Shown here piece by piece: positions 28,781-37,972 of a stretch of DNA of 64,000 bases. Both the position numbers and the translations under genes were made by a program. Within the stretch, counting starts at the first letter, position 1. Each line of letters starts with the position of its first letter. A model generated the notes under the pieces. It was given only the letters and a program-made list of their open reading frames with translations. It was not told the origin of the DNA and made no database searches. The DNA is from Silvimonas amylolytica (GTDB lineage: Bacteria > Pseudomonadota > Gammaproteobacteria > Burkholderiales > Chitinibacteraceae), in contig NZ_BMLY01000003.1 of assembly GCF_014645555.1 (NCBI RefSeq), forward strand, positions 304,598 through 368,597, read 5' to 3'.

Positions 28781-28910
28781 AGCGCCTGCGCTGCGGATGT
28801 TTTGGGTGTCGGGGGTTGCCCGACAGCAAGTGCCTTTCTTTTGGGTCGCCAAAAGAAAGTGACGAGGTCCGGGCACCCCCGGGATGTAAACACTGCGCCG
28901 CAAGGCGCTA
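28781..28910. repeat. short hairpin-rich repeat element (130 bp) after puuC
   Basis: Three nested hairpin units form a near-palindrome: outer AGCGCC...GGCGCT, then GTCGGG/CCCGAC on the left and CCGGG/CCCGG on the right, and a central 11-bp stem CTTTCTTTTGG (28834-28844) with CCAAAAGAAAG (28849-28859). The left half matches, almost base for base, the reverse complement of the right end of the 10.98-11.49 kb element. The right half matches the reverse complement of its left end. It is therefore the same family with the core missing. Confidence 0.8.
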
Positions 28911-28999
28911 AAAACAGCTTCACAAAACAGCCTGACCAGGAAACAGAAACCCGCCTCAACAGGCGATGCAATCAACGCACCAACCGGATATTCAACACC

Positions 29000-30367
29000 A
29001 TGAACACCATCGCTGCGTCGTCCATTTCAGCCCAGCGCGTCAAACAGGTCTGGCAACGGGAAGTCGCCCGTTTCAATGACCTGCATCCGGAATCGTTGCG
29101 TCAACATCGGCTGGCCAGCCAGCATTTTCTCTATGGCGTGCCACTGCACTGGATGCAAGACTGGCCCAGCCCGTCGCCGCTGTTTCTGAAAGATGCCCAA
29201 GGCGCCCGGCTGACCTGCGTGGATGGCATGGAGTACGACGATTTTTGCCTGGGCGACACCGGCGCAATGTTCGGCCACGCGCCCGCGCCTTTGTCCGCCA
29301 TGCTGGCAGACACCGCCCGTACAGGCCTGACCGCCATGTTGCCGTCGTCCAGAACCGTGGCAGTGGGAGAGCGCCTGGCGCAGATGTTTGGCTTGCCTTT
29401 CTGGCAACTGGCCACGACGGCCAGCGACGCCAACCGCTTTGTCATCCGCTGGGCGCGCGCCATGACCGGGCGCAGCAAGGTGCTGGTGTTTGACGGTTGC
29501 TATCACGGTACGGTGGATGACACCCTGGTTGACCTTGTCGAGGGCAAAACCACGGCGCGCGATAGTTTGCTGGGGCAGGTGTATGACCTCACCGAGCATT
29601 CGGTCAGCGTCCCGTTTAACGATATTGCCGCCGTACGCCAGGCCCTGGCACAAGGCGATGTGGCGCTCGTGCTGACAGAGCCTGCGCTCACCAATTGCGG
29701 CATGGTATTGCCACAGCCGGGTTTTCTGGAAGAACTCTCCACGGCTTGCCGCCAGCATGGCACCTTGCTGGCGCTGGATGAAACGCACACGCTGTCGACG
29801 GCTTGGGGTGGCTATACGCGCGCGTGGGGGCTGTGCCCTGATTTTCTGGTGGCAGGCAAGGCCATTGCGGGTGGCATACCGTGCGCCGTCTACGGTTTTA
29901 GCAGCGAGATCGCCCGGGGGATGCGGGCCGCCAAACAGGCGGCGGCGCCAGGCCATTCCGGCATTGGCACGACGCTTTCCGGCAGCCAGTTAGCCATGCA
30001 GGCCCTGGCGGTGACGCTGGAGCAAGTGATTACCCCGGCGGCGTATGATCATGCTATTGGTGTGGCAAATGGTCTGGCGCAGGGGCTCGAAGAGATGATC
30101 CAGAGCCACCACCTGCCCTGGAGCGTGACACGTCTTGGGGCGCGGCTGGAATTACAGTTCTGTACGTGCGCGCCGGTCACCGCTGCGCAAGCCGCAGCGG
30201 CTGAGAACCCGTCGCTGACCGCAGCGCTGCATCTGGGCTTGTTGAACCGCGGCACGTTGTTGACGCCGTTTCACAACATGATGCTGGCCGGCCCGGCTAC
30301 GGGCCACGGGCAAGTGGCGCGGCTGCTGGCCAACATGGCCGAAATGCTCACCGAATTGGGGGCCTGA
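29000..30367 (+). CDS. class-III aminotransferase, glutamate-1-semialdehyde-aminomutase-like
   Basis: A 455-residue PLP enzyme. It has the fold-type-I landmarks FDGCYHGTVDDTLVD, LLALDETHTLSTAWGGY (Asp binding the pyridine nitrogen) and the lysine in FLVAGKAIAGGIPCAVYG. TTASDANRFVIRWARAMTG replaces the usual NSG-x-EA motif, so the substrate pocket differs from GabT, SpuC and BauA types. It starts an apparent operon with an amidotransferase, agmatinase and a PuuB-like oxidase; the amidotransferase ATG lies one base after this stop. The substrate is probably an amino acid or amine of the polyamine pathway, but it cannot be assigned. The N-terminal frame extension overlaps the repeat and is rejected. 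Confidence 0.82.
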   Translation: MNTIAASSISAQRVKQVWQREVARFNDLHPESLRQHRLASQHFLYGVPLHWMQDWPSPSPLFLKDAQGARLTCVDGMEYDDFCLGDTGAMFGHAPAPLSAMLADTARTGLTAMLPSSRTVAVGERLAQMFGLPFWQLATTASDANRFVIRWARAMTGRSKVLVFDGCYHGTVDDTLVDLVEGKTTARDSLLGQVYDLTEHSVSVPFNDIAAVRQALAQGDVALVLTEPALTNCGMVLPQPGFLEELSTACRQHGTLLALDETHTLSTAWGGYTRAWGLCPDFLVAGKAIAGGIPCAVYGFSSEIARGMRAAKQAAAPGHSGIGTTLSGSQLAMQALAVTLEQVITPAAYDHAIGVANGLAQGLEEMIQSHHLPWSVTRLGARLELQFCTCAPVTAAQAAAAENPSLTAALHLGLLNRGTLLTPFHNMMLAGPATGHGQVARLLANMAEMLTELGA

Positions 30368-30368
30368 G

Positions 30369-31106
30369 ATGCCGCATGTCGCGCCTCGCATGCCTGCGTT
30401 GGTTGTCCAGTTTGCACCGGATGATCAACCCGCCTACCTGGGGACCTGGCTGGATCGCGTTGGTCAGGCGTGGCAACTGGCCAAAACCAATGAAGGCATC
30501 CAGTTACCTGACAGCATGGCCGGTTTTGGTGGTCTGGCGCTGCTGGGCGGCGTGATGGGCGCCAATGATGATCTGCCCGCCCTGCGCCAGGCCGAAGTCC
30601 TGATCCGTGATGCCTTTGCGCGAGGAATTCCGGTGATCGGCCATTGCCTGGGCGGACAATTGATGGCCCGTGCACTGGGTGCGCCGGTCACACGTGGTGC
30701 GCAGCCGGAAATAGGCTGGACGCAGATCACGATCAATGATCACCCGCTGGCCCGTTACTGGTTTGGCGATCACACCGGAGCCAGCGTGATGCAATGGCAT
30801 TACGATACTTTCGCCACGCCAGAGGCGGCCAGCCGCCTTGCGTTGAGCGATGGCTGTGCCAACCAGGCCTTTGCCCTGGGCGAGTTGCACCTGGGCATGC
30901 AGTTTCACATTGAAGTTGATACGCCAAAAATTGGCGGTTGGTTGCACACCAGCGCGCACGAGGTTGAGGAGGCTGCAGGTGGACCGTGGGTGCAGCCCGT
31001 GGGGCTGATAGAAATTTCAACGCGACAACAGATTCAGGCCAGCCAGAAACTGGCCGATCATATTTACCACCGCTGGTTGAGCCGCTTCGCTAGACCGGGC
31101 GCATGA
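30369..31106 (+). CDS. GuaA-type class-I glutamine amidotransferase
   Basis: A stand-alone 245-residue amidotransferase domain. The nucleophile elbow is PVIGHCLGGQLMARALG, and the catalytic dyad partner is GMQFHIEVDTPKI (His-x-Glu). GFGGLALLGGVMGANDD is the oxyanion-loop region. It is unrelated in detail to PuuD, but free-standing domains of this type act as gamma-glutamyl hydrolases in Pseudomonas polyamine (Pau) clusters, as I recall. A role in releasing glutamate from a gamma-glutamylated intermediate is an inference from context. The start lies one base after the preceding stop, implying translational coupling. Confidence 0.8.
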   Translation: MPHVAPRMPALVVQFAPDDQPAYLGTWLDRVGQAWQLAKTNEGIQLPDSMAGFGGLALLGGVMGANDDLPALRQAEVLIRDAFARGIPVIGHCLGGQLMARALGAPVTRGAQPEIGWTQITINDHPLARYWFGDHTGASVMQWHYDTFATPEAASRLALSDGCANQAFALGELHLGMQFHIEVDTPKIGGWLHTSAHEVEEAAGGPWVQPVGLIEISTRQQIQASQKLADHIYHRWLSRFARPGA

Positions 31107-31231
31107 ATTTTCCGGGCGCAATCTGCGGGATCAGGCACCGTGCCTGGTCTCACAGATGGCGCCCCTGGAGGATTTATACGACCGATCACCGGGCTTGAAT
31201 GCGCTTGTCCCGCTTTTCCAAGGACCAGGCA

Positions 31232-32173
31232 ATGTCTGATTACGGTTTTGCATATCTTTCTTCTACCACTTTTATGGGCGCACCGCGTCTGGCGGAGGCC
31301 CCGGAGCGTCCGCTGGGCATTGCTGGCGTCGCCTATGACGGGGCGGTGACCAACCGTCCCGGCGCACGATTCGGGCCAGAGGCCATCCGGCGTGCCAGCC
31401 TGATGCTGTGCGATGGTATTCACCCGCATTTTGATATCAGCCCGCTGGATTTGCTGGCAGACGCCGGTGATCTGCGCACGCCCAATACCAGTATTGAAAC
31501 CATGCGCGCCGCGCTGCAACCGCAAGTGGAAAACCTGATCGCACAGCGCCGTATGTGCTGGCTGGGGGGCGATCACTCCATCACGTTGCCGCTGTTGCGC
31601 GCCTACCGCAAACACTACGGCCGCCCGTTGGCGCTGCTGCATTTCGATGCCCATTGCGATACGTGGGTTGATCACTTTGGTGAGCCGTCCGGCCATGGGA
31701 CCTGGGTCTATGAGGCGATTACCGAAGGCCTGATCGACCCCAAGGCAACCGTGCAGGTTGGCATCCGCTCCGCCGGTGTGCGTGAAGCGCGTGAATATGT
31801 GAACGACATGGGCGGCAAGGTCTGGACGGCTCGTATGTTGCGGGGCCTTGAAAAGCCGGATGAACTGCAACCAGTCATTGCAGATATCCGCCGTCGCGTC
31901 GCAGCGCAGGGCAATCTGCCGATCTATCTGTCCTGTGATATCGACTGCCTGGATCCGGCGTTTGCGCCTGGCACCGGTACGCCGGAACCGGGTGGTCTGA
32001 CGTCTAACCAGGTGCTCACGCTGATCGAAGAATTGGCTGATCTGGACTGGGCGGGTATGGATTGCGTGGAGGTTGCCCCAGCCTATGATCACGCTGAATT
32101 GACGGTGAACATGGCCGCCAATATCACCTGGGCCTGGTTGTGCGGGCAAAGCGCTCGCCTGTTGCGCGGTTAA
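31232..32173 (+). CDS. speB: agmatinase/guanidino-acid ureohydrolase (SpeB-type)
   Basis: A manganese-dependent ureohydrolase of 313 residues (SpeB 306) that cleaves agmatine to putrescine and urea. All metal-ligand motifs are intact: WLGGDHSIT, LLHFDAHCDTW, and SCDIDCLDPAFAPGTGTPEP. The segment around HGTW is typical of agmatinases, although guanidinobutyrase or guanidinopropionase activity cannot be excluded from sequence alone. AAGGACC precedes the chosen ATG. In this context it would feed putrescine into the SpuC and PuuA routes. Confidence 0.9.
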   Translation: MSDYGFAYLSSTTFMGAPRLAEAPERPLGIAGVAYDGAVTNRPGARFGPEAIRRASLMLCDGIHPHFDISPLDLLADAGDLRTPNTSIETMRAALQPQVENLIAQRRMCWLGGDHSITLPLLRAYRKHYGRPLALLHFDAHCDTWVDHFGEPSGHGTWVYEAITEGLIDPKATVQVGIRSAGVREAREYVNDMGGKVWTARMLRGLEKPDELQPVIADIRRRVAAQGNLPIYLSCDIDCLDPAFAPGTGTPEPGGLTSNQVLTLIEELADLDWAGMDCVEVAPAYDHAELTVNMAANITWAWLCGQSARLLRG

Positions 32174-32260
32174 TTTTGCAAAGTGTCCCTTGCCCGGTCA
32201 GGCGTATTCGGCTGGTCGGGTAAGCGGTCCCCACGTTGTACTTCATGTCAAAGGCCCCCG

Positions 32261-33547
32261 ATGGACCCACGCGAAGCCGCCATGGTACGGCACTCCTGGT
32301 ACGAAGCCAGCGTTGCGCGAGAACCCGATGACCCGCCGTTGCAAGGCAGTATCGAGGCGGATGTCTGCGTCATCGGGGCGGGCTATTCCGGCCTTTCTAC
32401 CGCGCTGGAGTTACGGCAGCGCGGGCTCTCGGTCGTGGTTCTGGAGGCAGAACGCGTGGGGTGGGGGGCCTCGGGTCGCAATGGCGGGCAGGTCCTGGTC
32501 GGGTTTGCCAAAGACGAACCCGTGGTACGCCAACTGGGCGCGGCCGATGCCCGACGGGCATGGGATATCTCGGTGGTCGGCGTTCACCTTCTGCATCAGC
32601 GCGTGGCGCAATATGACATCCCGTGTGACTTGGTGAAAGGGTATTTGCACGTGGCAACCAGCGAACGCAAAGGCGACGAGCTGGATGCCTGGGCGGCCGC
32701 TTTGCCGAAGGATTTCGGGTACGAGCACATTCGCGCGATTCCCCGCGCCGACGTGCCTGCCTGGATATCCAGCCCACGCTACGTGGCGGCCGCGCATGAT
32801 GCGCTATCCGGGCATGTTCATCCGCTCAAGTATTGCCTCGGTCTGGCCCGTGCTGCACGCACCGCGGGGGCCCGGATATACGCGCATAGCCGTGTAACCC
32901 GTATCCAGCGTGGCGCAAACCCGGTTGTGCATACCGCGCACGGCCAGGTGAAATGCCGCTTTGTGGTTGCCGCCGGCAATGCCTGGTTGGGAGATCTGCT
33001 GCCCAAAGTCACGGCTCGCATCATGCCTGTGCGGTCATTTATCGTGGCTACCGAGCCGCTGCCTGAGTCCGTGGTGGCGCGATTGATCCGCAATCGTTGT
33101 GCGGTGTGCGACACCAATTTCATGATCGATTATTTTCGTTTTTCTGCTGACAACCGCATGCTGTTTGGTGGTCGTATCAGCAACGGCAAGGCTGATCCGC
33201 AGGCTTTGATCCCACAAATGCAGCAGCGCCTGGGTGAGGTGTTCGCACCGCTGGCGCGCGCAAAAATCGAGTACGCCTGGGGCGGGTTTGTCGACGTCAG
33301 CATGAACCGCGCACCAGACTTTGGCCGGGTGGACGACAATTTCTATTACCTGCAGGGCTTTTCTGGTCACGGTGTGGCATTGACCGGGATTGCCGGGCAG
33401 ATGGTGGCGGAGGCCATTGCCGGACAGGCTTCAAGGTTTGACCTGTTTACGCGACTCAAGCACTTTCCGTATCCGGGTGGGGCGCTGATGCATGGGACCT
33501 GGTTACGTTTGGGGGTTTGGTATCACCAACTGAAGGAAATGGTATAG
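32261..33547 (+). CDS. second PuuB-like FAD-dependent oxidase
   Basis: A 428-residue DAO-family oxidase clearly paralogous to the puuB product in the same window: same VCVIGAGYSGLSTALELRQRG FAD motif, GASGRNGGQVLVGFAKDE, and GFSGHGVALTGIAGQMVAEA near the end. It opens with HSWYEASVARE instead of SYYAATAND and diverges in the middle, so the amine substrate may differ (for example a diaminopropane- or spermidine-derived gamma-glutamyl amine; inference). The ATG at 32261 has AAAGG upstream; one at 32282 is also possible. It ends the block started by the aminotransferase at 29 kb. Confidence 0.87.
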   Translation: MDPREAAMVRHSWYEASVAREPDDPPLQGSIEADVCVIGAGYSGLSTALELRQRGLSVVVLEAERVGWGASGRNGGQVLVGFAKDEPVVRQLGAADARRAWDISVVGVHLLHQRVAQYDIPCDLVKGYLHVATSERKGDELDAWAAALPKDFGYEHIRAIPRADVPAWISSPRYVAAAHDALSGHVHPLKYCLGLARAARTAGARIYAHSRVTRIQRGANPVVHTAHGQVKCRFVVAAGNAWLGDLLPKVTARIMPVRSFIVATEPLPESVVARLIRNRCAVCDTNFMIDYFRFSADNRMLFGGRISNGKADPQALIPQMQQRLGEVFAPLARAKIEYAWGGFVDVSMNRAPDFGRVDDNFYYLQGFSGHGVALTGIAGQMVAEAIAGQASRFDLFTRLKHFPYPGGALMHGTWLRLGVWYHQLKEMV

Positions 33548-33599
33548 CCGGGTGCGGACAAGGGGGGTGAGGCTTCAGCCAGGCGCACAGGCCAGCCAC

Positions 33600-34778
33600 T
33601 CATGCCTCTCTTAAACCCAGTGCAGCATCCCCCTGATACACCGCAAATCCGCTCTTGCCATGGTGCTTGATGTGGTACATCGCCTTGTCCGCACACTGGA
33701 CTAACTCAGTCAGGCTATGCCCATGTTCCGGATACAGGCTGATTCCGATACTGGCGCCAAGTTGAAAGGTGTAGCCACCGGCTTCTATGGGTAGCAACAC
33801 ATGCTCGAGTAGTTTTCTGGCCATTTCGTCGACTTGAAATTCTTGCGTAAATTGCGTGCCGATCACTACAAATTCATCGCCGCCCACGCGGGCACAGATG
33901 TCGGTGCTGCGGGTGCAGTCTTTCAGCCGTTGCGCCATGGCTTTCAGAACTTCATCGCCGATCGCGTGGCCGGCCTGGTCGTTGACGGGTTTGAAGTTAT
34001 CCAGATCAATATAAAAAATGGCGACGATGTGGTGCGGCCGCGTAGCCAGCAACAAAGCCTGATCAAATAATGTGGTCATGTAGCGCTGGTTGTTCAGCCC
34101 GGTCAGCGGGTCCAGAAACGCCATATCCAGCGCGCGCGCTTCGGACTCCAGCAAGCGCTTCTGAAAGAGTGACAACACGGCAGTCAGCAGCGACAGATAC
34201 TGTGCCAGTGTCAGCATGGCGCCCAGCGCAAAGCCGGTGGTCGCCCAGGTTGGATAAAGCTGGATAAACACCGGCGCAGTCAGCCAGTGCACGGCAAGCG
34301 CCAGGCAGGCGAGCGTGGCGACCCGCAGTGACACGCCCGGCACCACGTTGTGATGCTTGAAAATCAGCCACGCGGCGCAAGCCAGCAGGCTGGTGTTGAC
34401 GAGTGAATACCCGGCAATCCGGGCGAAACCACCCACATTGGCCACCCAGGCGATCGCGAGCCAGAGTTCTGCCATACCGGCGATCAGCCAGAACCAGCGG
34501 GTGGTGATTTGCAGATTCAGAAACCGCACGATGCCCGTCAGCATCAAGGGTTTTTCCAGCACGATGAAGATCGCGTAGGCCGTGATGATCAGCCGGGTGT
34601 CACCCGTAGACAGCAGTGCAAAATACAAAAGCCGCGCGAAGAAGGCGCTGGAGATCGACAACGCCCACCAACCTGCGCCCGGGTTGGTCCGCTGGATATG
34701 GCTGGCCCAGGTGAACATCAGGGCAAAGACGAAATAGATCGTAAAGCCGAAGGTATGCACAACCTCGTCAGACATCAT
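33600..34778 (-). CDS. membrane-bound diguanylate cyclase (GGDEF)
   Basis: About seven transmembrane segments (residues ~10-210 of the 392-residue form) precede a catalytic GGDEF domain. The active site is RVGGDEFVV, intact, and an inhibitory I-site RSTD sits exactly five residues ahead (RSTD-x5-GGDEF), so product feedback by c-di-GMP is expected. DPLTGLNNQRYM marks the domain start. ATG at 34778 is preferred because GGGGG lies just upstream; a start at 34814 would add 12 residues. It converges with the PuuB-like gene, with no obvious terminator between. The N-terminal membrane region may be a sensor of unknown ligand. Confidence 0.9.
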   Translation of the reverse strand: MMSDEVVHTFGFTIYFVFALMFTWASHIQRTNPGAGWWALSISSAFFARLLYFALLSTGDTRLIITAYAIFIVLEKPLMLTGIVRFLNLQITTRWFWLIAGMAELWLAIAWVANVGGFARIAGYSLVNTSLLACAAWLIFKHHNVVPGVSLRVATLACLALAVHWLTAPVFIQLYPTWATTGFALGAMLTLAQYLSLLTAVLSLFQKRLLESEARALDMAFLDPLTGLNNQRYMTTLFDQALLLATRPHHIVAIFYIDLDNFKPVNDQAGHAIGDEVLKAMAQRLKDCTRSTDICARVGGDEFVVIGTQFTQEFQVDEMARKLLEHVLLPIEAGGYTFQLGASIGISLYPEHGHSLTELVQCADKAMYHIKHHGKSGFAVYQGDAALGLREA

Positions 34779-34852
34779 CGCCCCCAACTGCATCCGCCGG
34801 GCTTTTTGTCCCATCGTTGGGCAGCCCTGAGTGCCAGTATAGTGAAGCGTGG

Positions 34853-36280
34853 CTAAGACGTTGAACTCAGACAGGTTTTTTGCAAGAAACGATACAACTC
34901 ATCTGATTGCGCATGGGCCACATTGAAGCGCATCCATGGCGTGGCGGACTGATCCGGCGTGAACAGATACCCGGGCGCCAGCAGCATGCCCTGACGGGCG
35001 GCCTCCGCAGCCAGCGCTTGCATATCGGTCTCTGCGGGGAGGCCAGCCCAGACGAACATGCCACCGGTGGGCCGATGGAACAACTGCAGGCCGCAAGCGG
35101 TCAGCGCATCGCCCACCTGCTGTTGTGCTTCTGAGAGCCGCGCACGTAAACGGGTGAGGTGAGAGCGGTGGTTGCCTTCTACCAGGATGGTATGCACCAG
35201 TTGTTCATTGATCTCAGACGTGGTCAGACCCTGCGCCATTTTGGCAAAGACCAGTTTCTCTGCCAGCGCGCTGCCGCAGGCAATAAATCCCACTCGCAGA
35301 CTGGGAGAGATGGTCTTGGAAAAACTACTGATATGCAGTACTCGGTGGAGTTGATCCAGCGCGGCCAGACTGTGTGCAGTGGCCGGGTGCAGATCGGCAA
35401 AGATATCGTCTTCCACCACATAAAAGTCATGCAGGCCAGCCAATTGCAGAATCCGGAACGCAGTGGCGGGAGAGCAACTCGCCCCGGTCGGGTTCTGCAG
35501 GTTGGTGTTGGTGAAAAAGGCCTTTGGCTTGTATTGCTCTGCGGCCCGTTGCAAGGCTTGGGTATTGGGGCCCTGCGGCGTGAATTCGATGCCGACGATA
35601 TTGACGCCCATATGGCGCAAGGTCGGTAAGAGGTTGCAATAACCAGGGTCATCGACCAGCACGGTATCGCCCGGTTGCAAGAGTGTGCGGGCGATCAAGT
35701 CGAGCGCGTGGCTGGCGCCGTGAGTGAGGATGATCTGCTCTGGTGCTGTGTCGATATTGCGTGCGGCCAGTTGGGTCTGGATTTGCTGGCGCAAGGGTGC
35801 GTAGCCATAGGCATGGCCATAGCGGGCGAAGGCATTGGGCTGCCGCCGTGAGAGCGTCGCCAGTCCGTGTTTGATGCCGTCGGTAAACAAGAGGTGATCG
35901 GGTAACCAGCCGCTACCGGGTTTGATGCTGAGTGAGTCATCGCCGTACACGCGTTGCAACAACAGCAAAGAGTCGATCGAGAGCGGGGGCTCCGCAACTC
36001 GGCTGCGTGGTTTTTCCGGCAGGCGTGCCTGCACAAAGTAACCGCTGGCGCGTCGTGCCTCGACATACCCTTCAGCCACGAGTCGGTTGTAGGCGTTGGT
36101 GACCGTCAATGTGCTGATCGCGCAGGCTTTGGCCAGAATGCGTACAGAGGGCAAGCGCATGCCTGGCTGCCATAGGCCACGGCTGATCTGATCAGCAATG
36201 GCATCGTGGAGTTGTGTCACCAACGGCGTGGTGCTGGCGGGATCCAGGGTAAGTACAGGCAGAGTGGGGCGCTGGTTCAT
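34853..36280 (-). CDS. MocR-family regulator divergent from the omega-aminotransferase gene
   Basis: A 475-residue GntR-type winged helix (~20-90; MRLPSVRILAKACAISTLTV) fused to an aminotransferase-like domain. PLP features are LTHGASHALDLIARTLL, VEDDIFADLHP and the Lys-bearing HISSFSKTISPSLRVGF. Unlike the GabR-like regulator at 8-9.5 kb it starts without the SDWLAQRLD-type segment and is closer to the general MocR group. Divergent placement suggests it controls the bauA-like/mmsA operon in response to beta-alanine or a related amine (inference). ATG at 36280 is chosen; in-frame ATGs up to 36319 exist and no start has a clear ribosome-binding site. Confidence 0.85.
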   Translation of the reverse strand: MNQRPTLPVLTLDPASTTPLVTQLHDAIADQISRGLWQPGMRLPSVRILAKACAISTLTVTNAYNRLVAEGYVEARRASGYFVQARLPEKPRSRVAEPPLSIDSLLLLQRVYGDDSLSIKPGSGWLPDHLLFTDGIKHGLATLSRRQPNAFARYGHAYGYAPLRQQIQTQLAARNIDTAPEQIILTHGASHALDLIARTLLQPGDTVLVDDPGYCNLLPTLRHMGVNIVGIEFTPQGPNTQALQRAAEQYKPKAFFTNTNLQNPTGASCSPATAFRILQLAGLHDFYVVEDDIFADLHPATAHSLAALDQLHRVLHISSFSKTISPSLRVGFIACGSALAEKLVFAKMAQGLTTSEINEQLVHTILVEGNHRSHLTRLRARLSEAQQQVGDALTACGLQLFHRPTGGMFVWAGLPAETDMQALAAEAARQGMLLAPGYLFTPDQSATPWMRFNVAHAQSDELYRFLQKTCLSSTS

Positions 36281-36318
36281 GGTGAGTATCGGGCCAGATA
36301 ACGTCTTCATCATACACA

Positions 36319-36466
36319 CTGTATATGTACAGGATGCAAGTCTGGTTATCGCGCACCAATGCGACGCTACAACGCAGGGAAACGTCCATTTTTGGGCAGT
36401 TCAGCAAACTGTGCTGGTGCTGCCATATAGACAGTTATGCTGCTGACTTGCAGAACTGTATATATG
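36319..36466. promoter_or_regulatory. CTGTATATATG-type repeats in the divergent MocR/aminotransferase gap
   Basis: Three copies of a CTGTnTATATG-like motif: CTGTATATGTACAG (36319-36332, itself an inverted repeat), CTGTCTATATG on the minus strand (36424-36434), and CTGTATATATG (36456-36466). The last two form an inverted pair about 50 bp before the aminotransferase ribosome-binding site. Placement and repetition suggest the operator of the adjacent MocR regulator. Confidence 0.5.
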
Positions 36467-36531
36467 CGTCTCTGACCTGGCTGCGTACATTGCAAGCATC
36501 CCTGTTCCGGTACCCCTCGTGGAGCTTCGCA

Positions 36532-37884
36532 ATGAACGCCAAACACCCTACCGCGCTGGACAATGCCCAGCTCAACGCAGAACCCTACTGGATGCCGTTT
36601 ACCGGCAATCGCGCGTTCAAGGCTAACCCGGCCATGCGCACGCTGGTGTCTGCCAAGGGCGCTTATTACCAGACCGCAGAAGGCCAGACGTTGTTCGATT
36701 GTTTGTCCGGGCTGTGGTGTAGCGCCTTGGGGCATGGCGATCCGCGGATTGCGCAAGCTTTGAAAGAACAAGCTGAAACCCTGGACTACAGCACCGCTTT
36801 CCAGTTGGCCAACCCGCAAACGCTGCGGCTGGCGGAGCGCATTGCAGGTCTGGCACCGCAAGGGCTGGATCATGTGTTCTTCTGTAATTCTGGATCGGAG
36901 TCCGTCGATACCGCTTTGAAGATGGCGATCGGCTACCACCGCTTGCGTGGTGAGGCGACGCGCACCCGCCTGATTGGCCGCGAGCGCGGTTATCACGGCG
37001 TGGGCATGGGTGGGATCTCGGTCGGTGGCATGGTGGCTAACCGCAAGATGTTTGCACCGCTGATGCTGAACGGTGTTGATCACCTGCCACATACCTACAA
37101 CCTCTCGCAAATGGCATTCAGCCGTGGCCAGCCCAAGTGGGGCGCGCATCTGGCCGACGAACTCGAACGCCTTGTTGCCTTGCATGACGCATCGACCATC
37201 GCTGCCGTCATCGTCGAACCCATGGCAGGTTCCACCGGTGTGCTGGTGCCGCCGGAAGGCTATCTGCAACGCCTGCGTGAACTGTGTACCAAACATGGCA
37301 TCTTGCTGATTTTTGATGAAGTCATCTGCGGCTTTGGCCGTGTGGGCGAATGGTTTGGTGCGCAGCGCTTTGGCGTCACGCCAGACATGATCACCTTTGC
37401 CAAATGCATTACCAATGGCGTGGTGCCCATGGGTGGCGTCATCGTGCGGGACGAGATCTACAACACATTCATGACCGGTCCGGCGCATGCCGTAGAGTTC
37501 ATGCATGGCTATACGTATTCTGGCCACCCGCTGGCGGCGGCTGTCGGTAACGTGGTGCTGGATATCATTGAACAAGATGGCCTGCTGCAACGTGCCCGCG
37601 CTCTGGAACCGGTGCTTGAAGATGCAATTCACAGTCTGAAAGGCGAATCCGGCGTGATCGACATCCGCAACATTGGGCTGGCCGCGGCGATTGATCTGGC
37701 CCCGATCGAGGGCTCACCCGGGCTACGGGCATACAAGCTGTTTGAAGCCGGGATCGAAGAAGGCTTCTTGTTCCGCGTGACTGGCGATACGGTCGCCATG
37801 GGCCCACCGTTTATTGCGACTGAGAGTGAGATCGGGGCGATGGTGGATGGCTTGCGCCGTTGCGTGAAAAAGGTCATGGCTTGA
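36532..37884 (+). CDS. omega-amino acid (beta-alanine):pyruvate aminotransferase
   Basis: A class-III PLP aminotransferase of 450 residues, matching the BauA/omega-amino acid:pyruvate group (~448). Landmarks: EPYWMPFTGNRAFK at the N-terminus, GLWCSALGHGDPRI, FFCNSGSESVDTALKMA, GYHGVGMGGISVGGM, LIFDEVICGFGRVG, and the lysine in ITFAKCITNGVVPMG. It would convert beta-alanine plus pyruvate to malonate semialdehyde plus alanine. GGAG lies eight bases before the ATG. mmsA follows after 88 bp, the arrangement known for beta-alanine catabolism (bauA-bauC). Confidence 0.91.
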   Translation: MNAKHPTALDNAQLNAEPYWMPFTGNRAFKANPAMRTLVSAKGAYYQTAEGQTLFDCLSGLWCSALGHGDPRIAQALKEQAETLDYSTAFQLANPQTLRLAERIAGLAPQGLDHVFFCNSGSESVDTALKMAIGYHRLRGEATRTRLIGRERGYHGVGMGGISVGGMVANRKMFAPLMLNGVDHLPHTYNLSQMAFSRGQPKWGAHLADELERLVALHDASTIAAVIVEPMAGSTGVLVPPEGYLQRLRELCTKHGILLIFDEVICGFGRVGEWFGAQRFGVTPDMITFAKCITNGVVPMGGVIVRDEIYNTFMTGPAHAVEFMHGYTYSGHPLAAAVGNVVLDIIEQDGLLQRARALEPVLEDAIHSLKGESGVIDIRNIGLAAAIDLAPIEGSPGLRAYKLFEAGIEEGFLFRVTGDTVAMGPPFIATESEIGAMVDGLRRCVKKVMA

Positions 37885-37972
37885 CGCCTCGCTTGACCAC
37901 ATTGAATTTCAAAGTTTCAGATTTCCTGATTTCCTGATTTCCAGTTTTAGATAAAGACAAAAGAGATACGCC

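Noticed and set aside
36367-37632. 421-codon minus-strand frame across the omega-aminotransferase gene
   Set aside because: Shadow frame; the plus-strand product has all PLP motifs.
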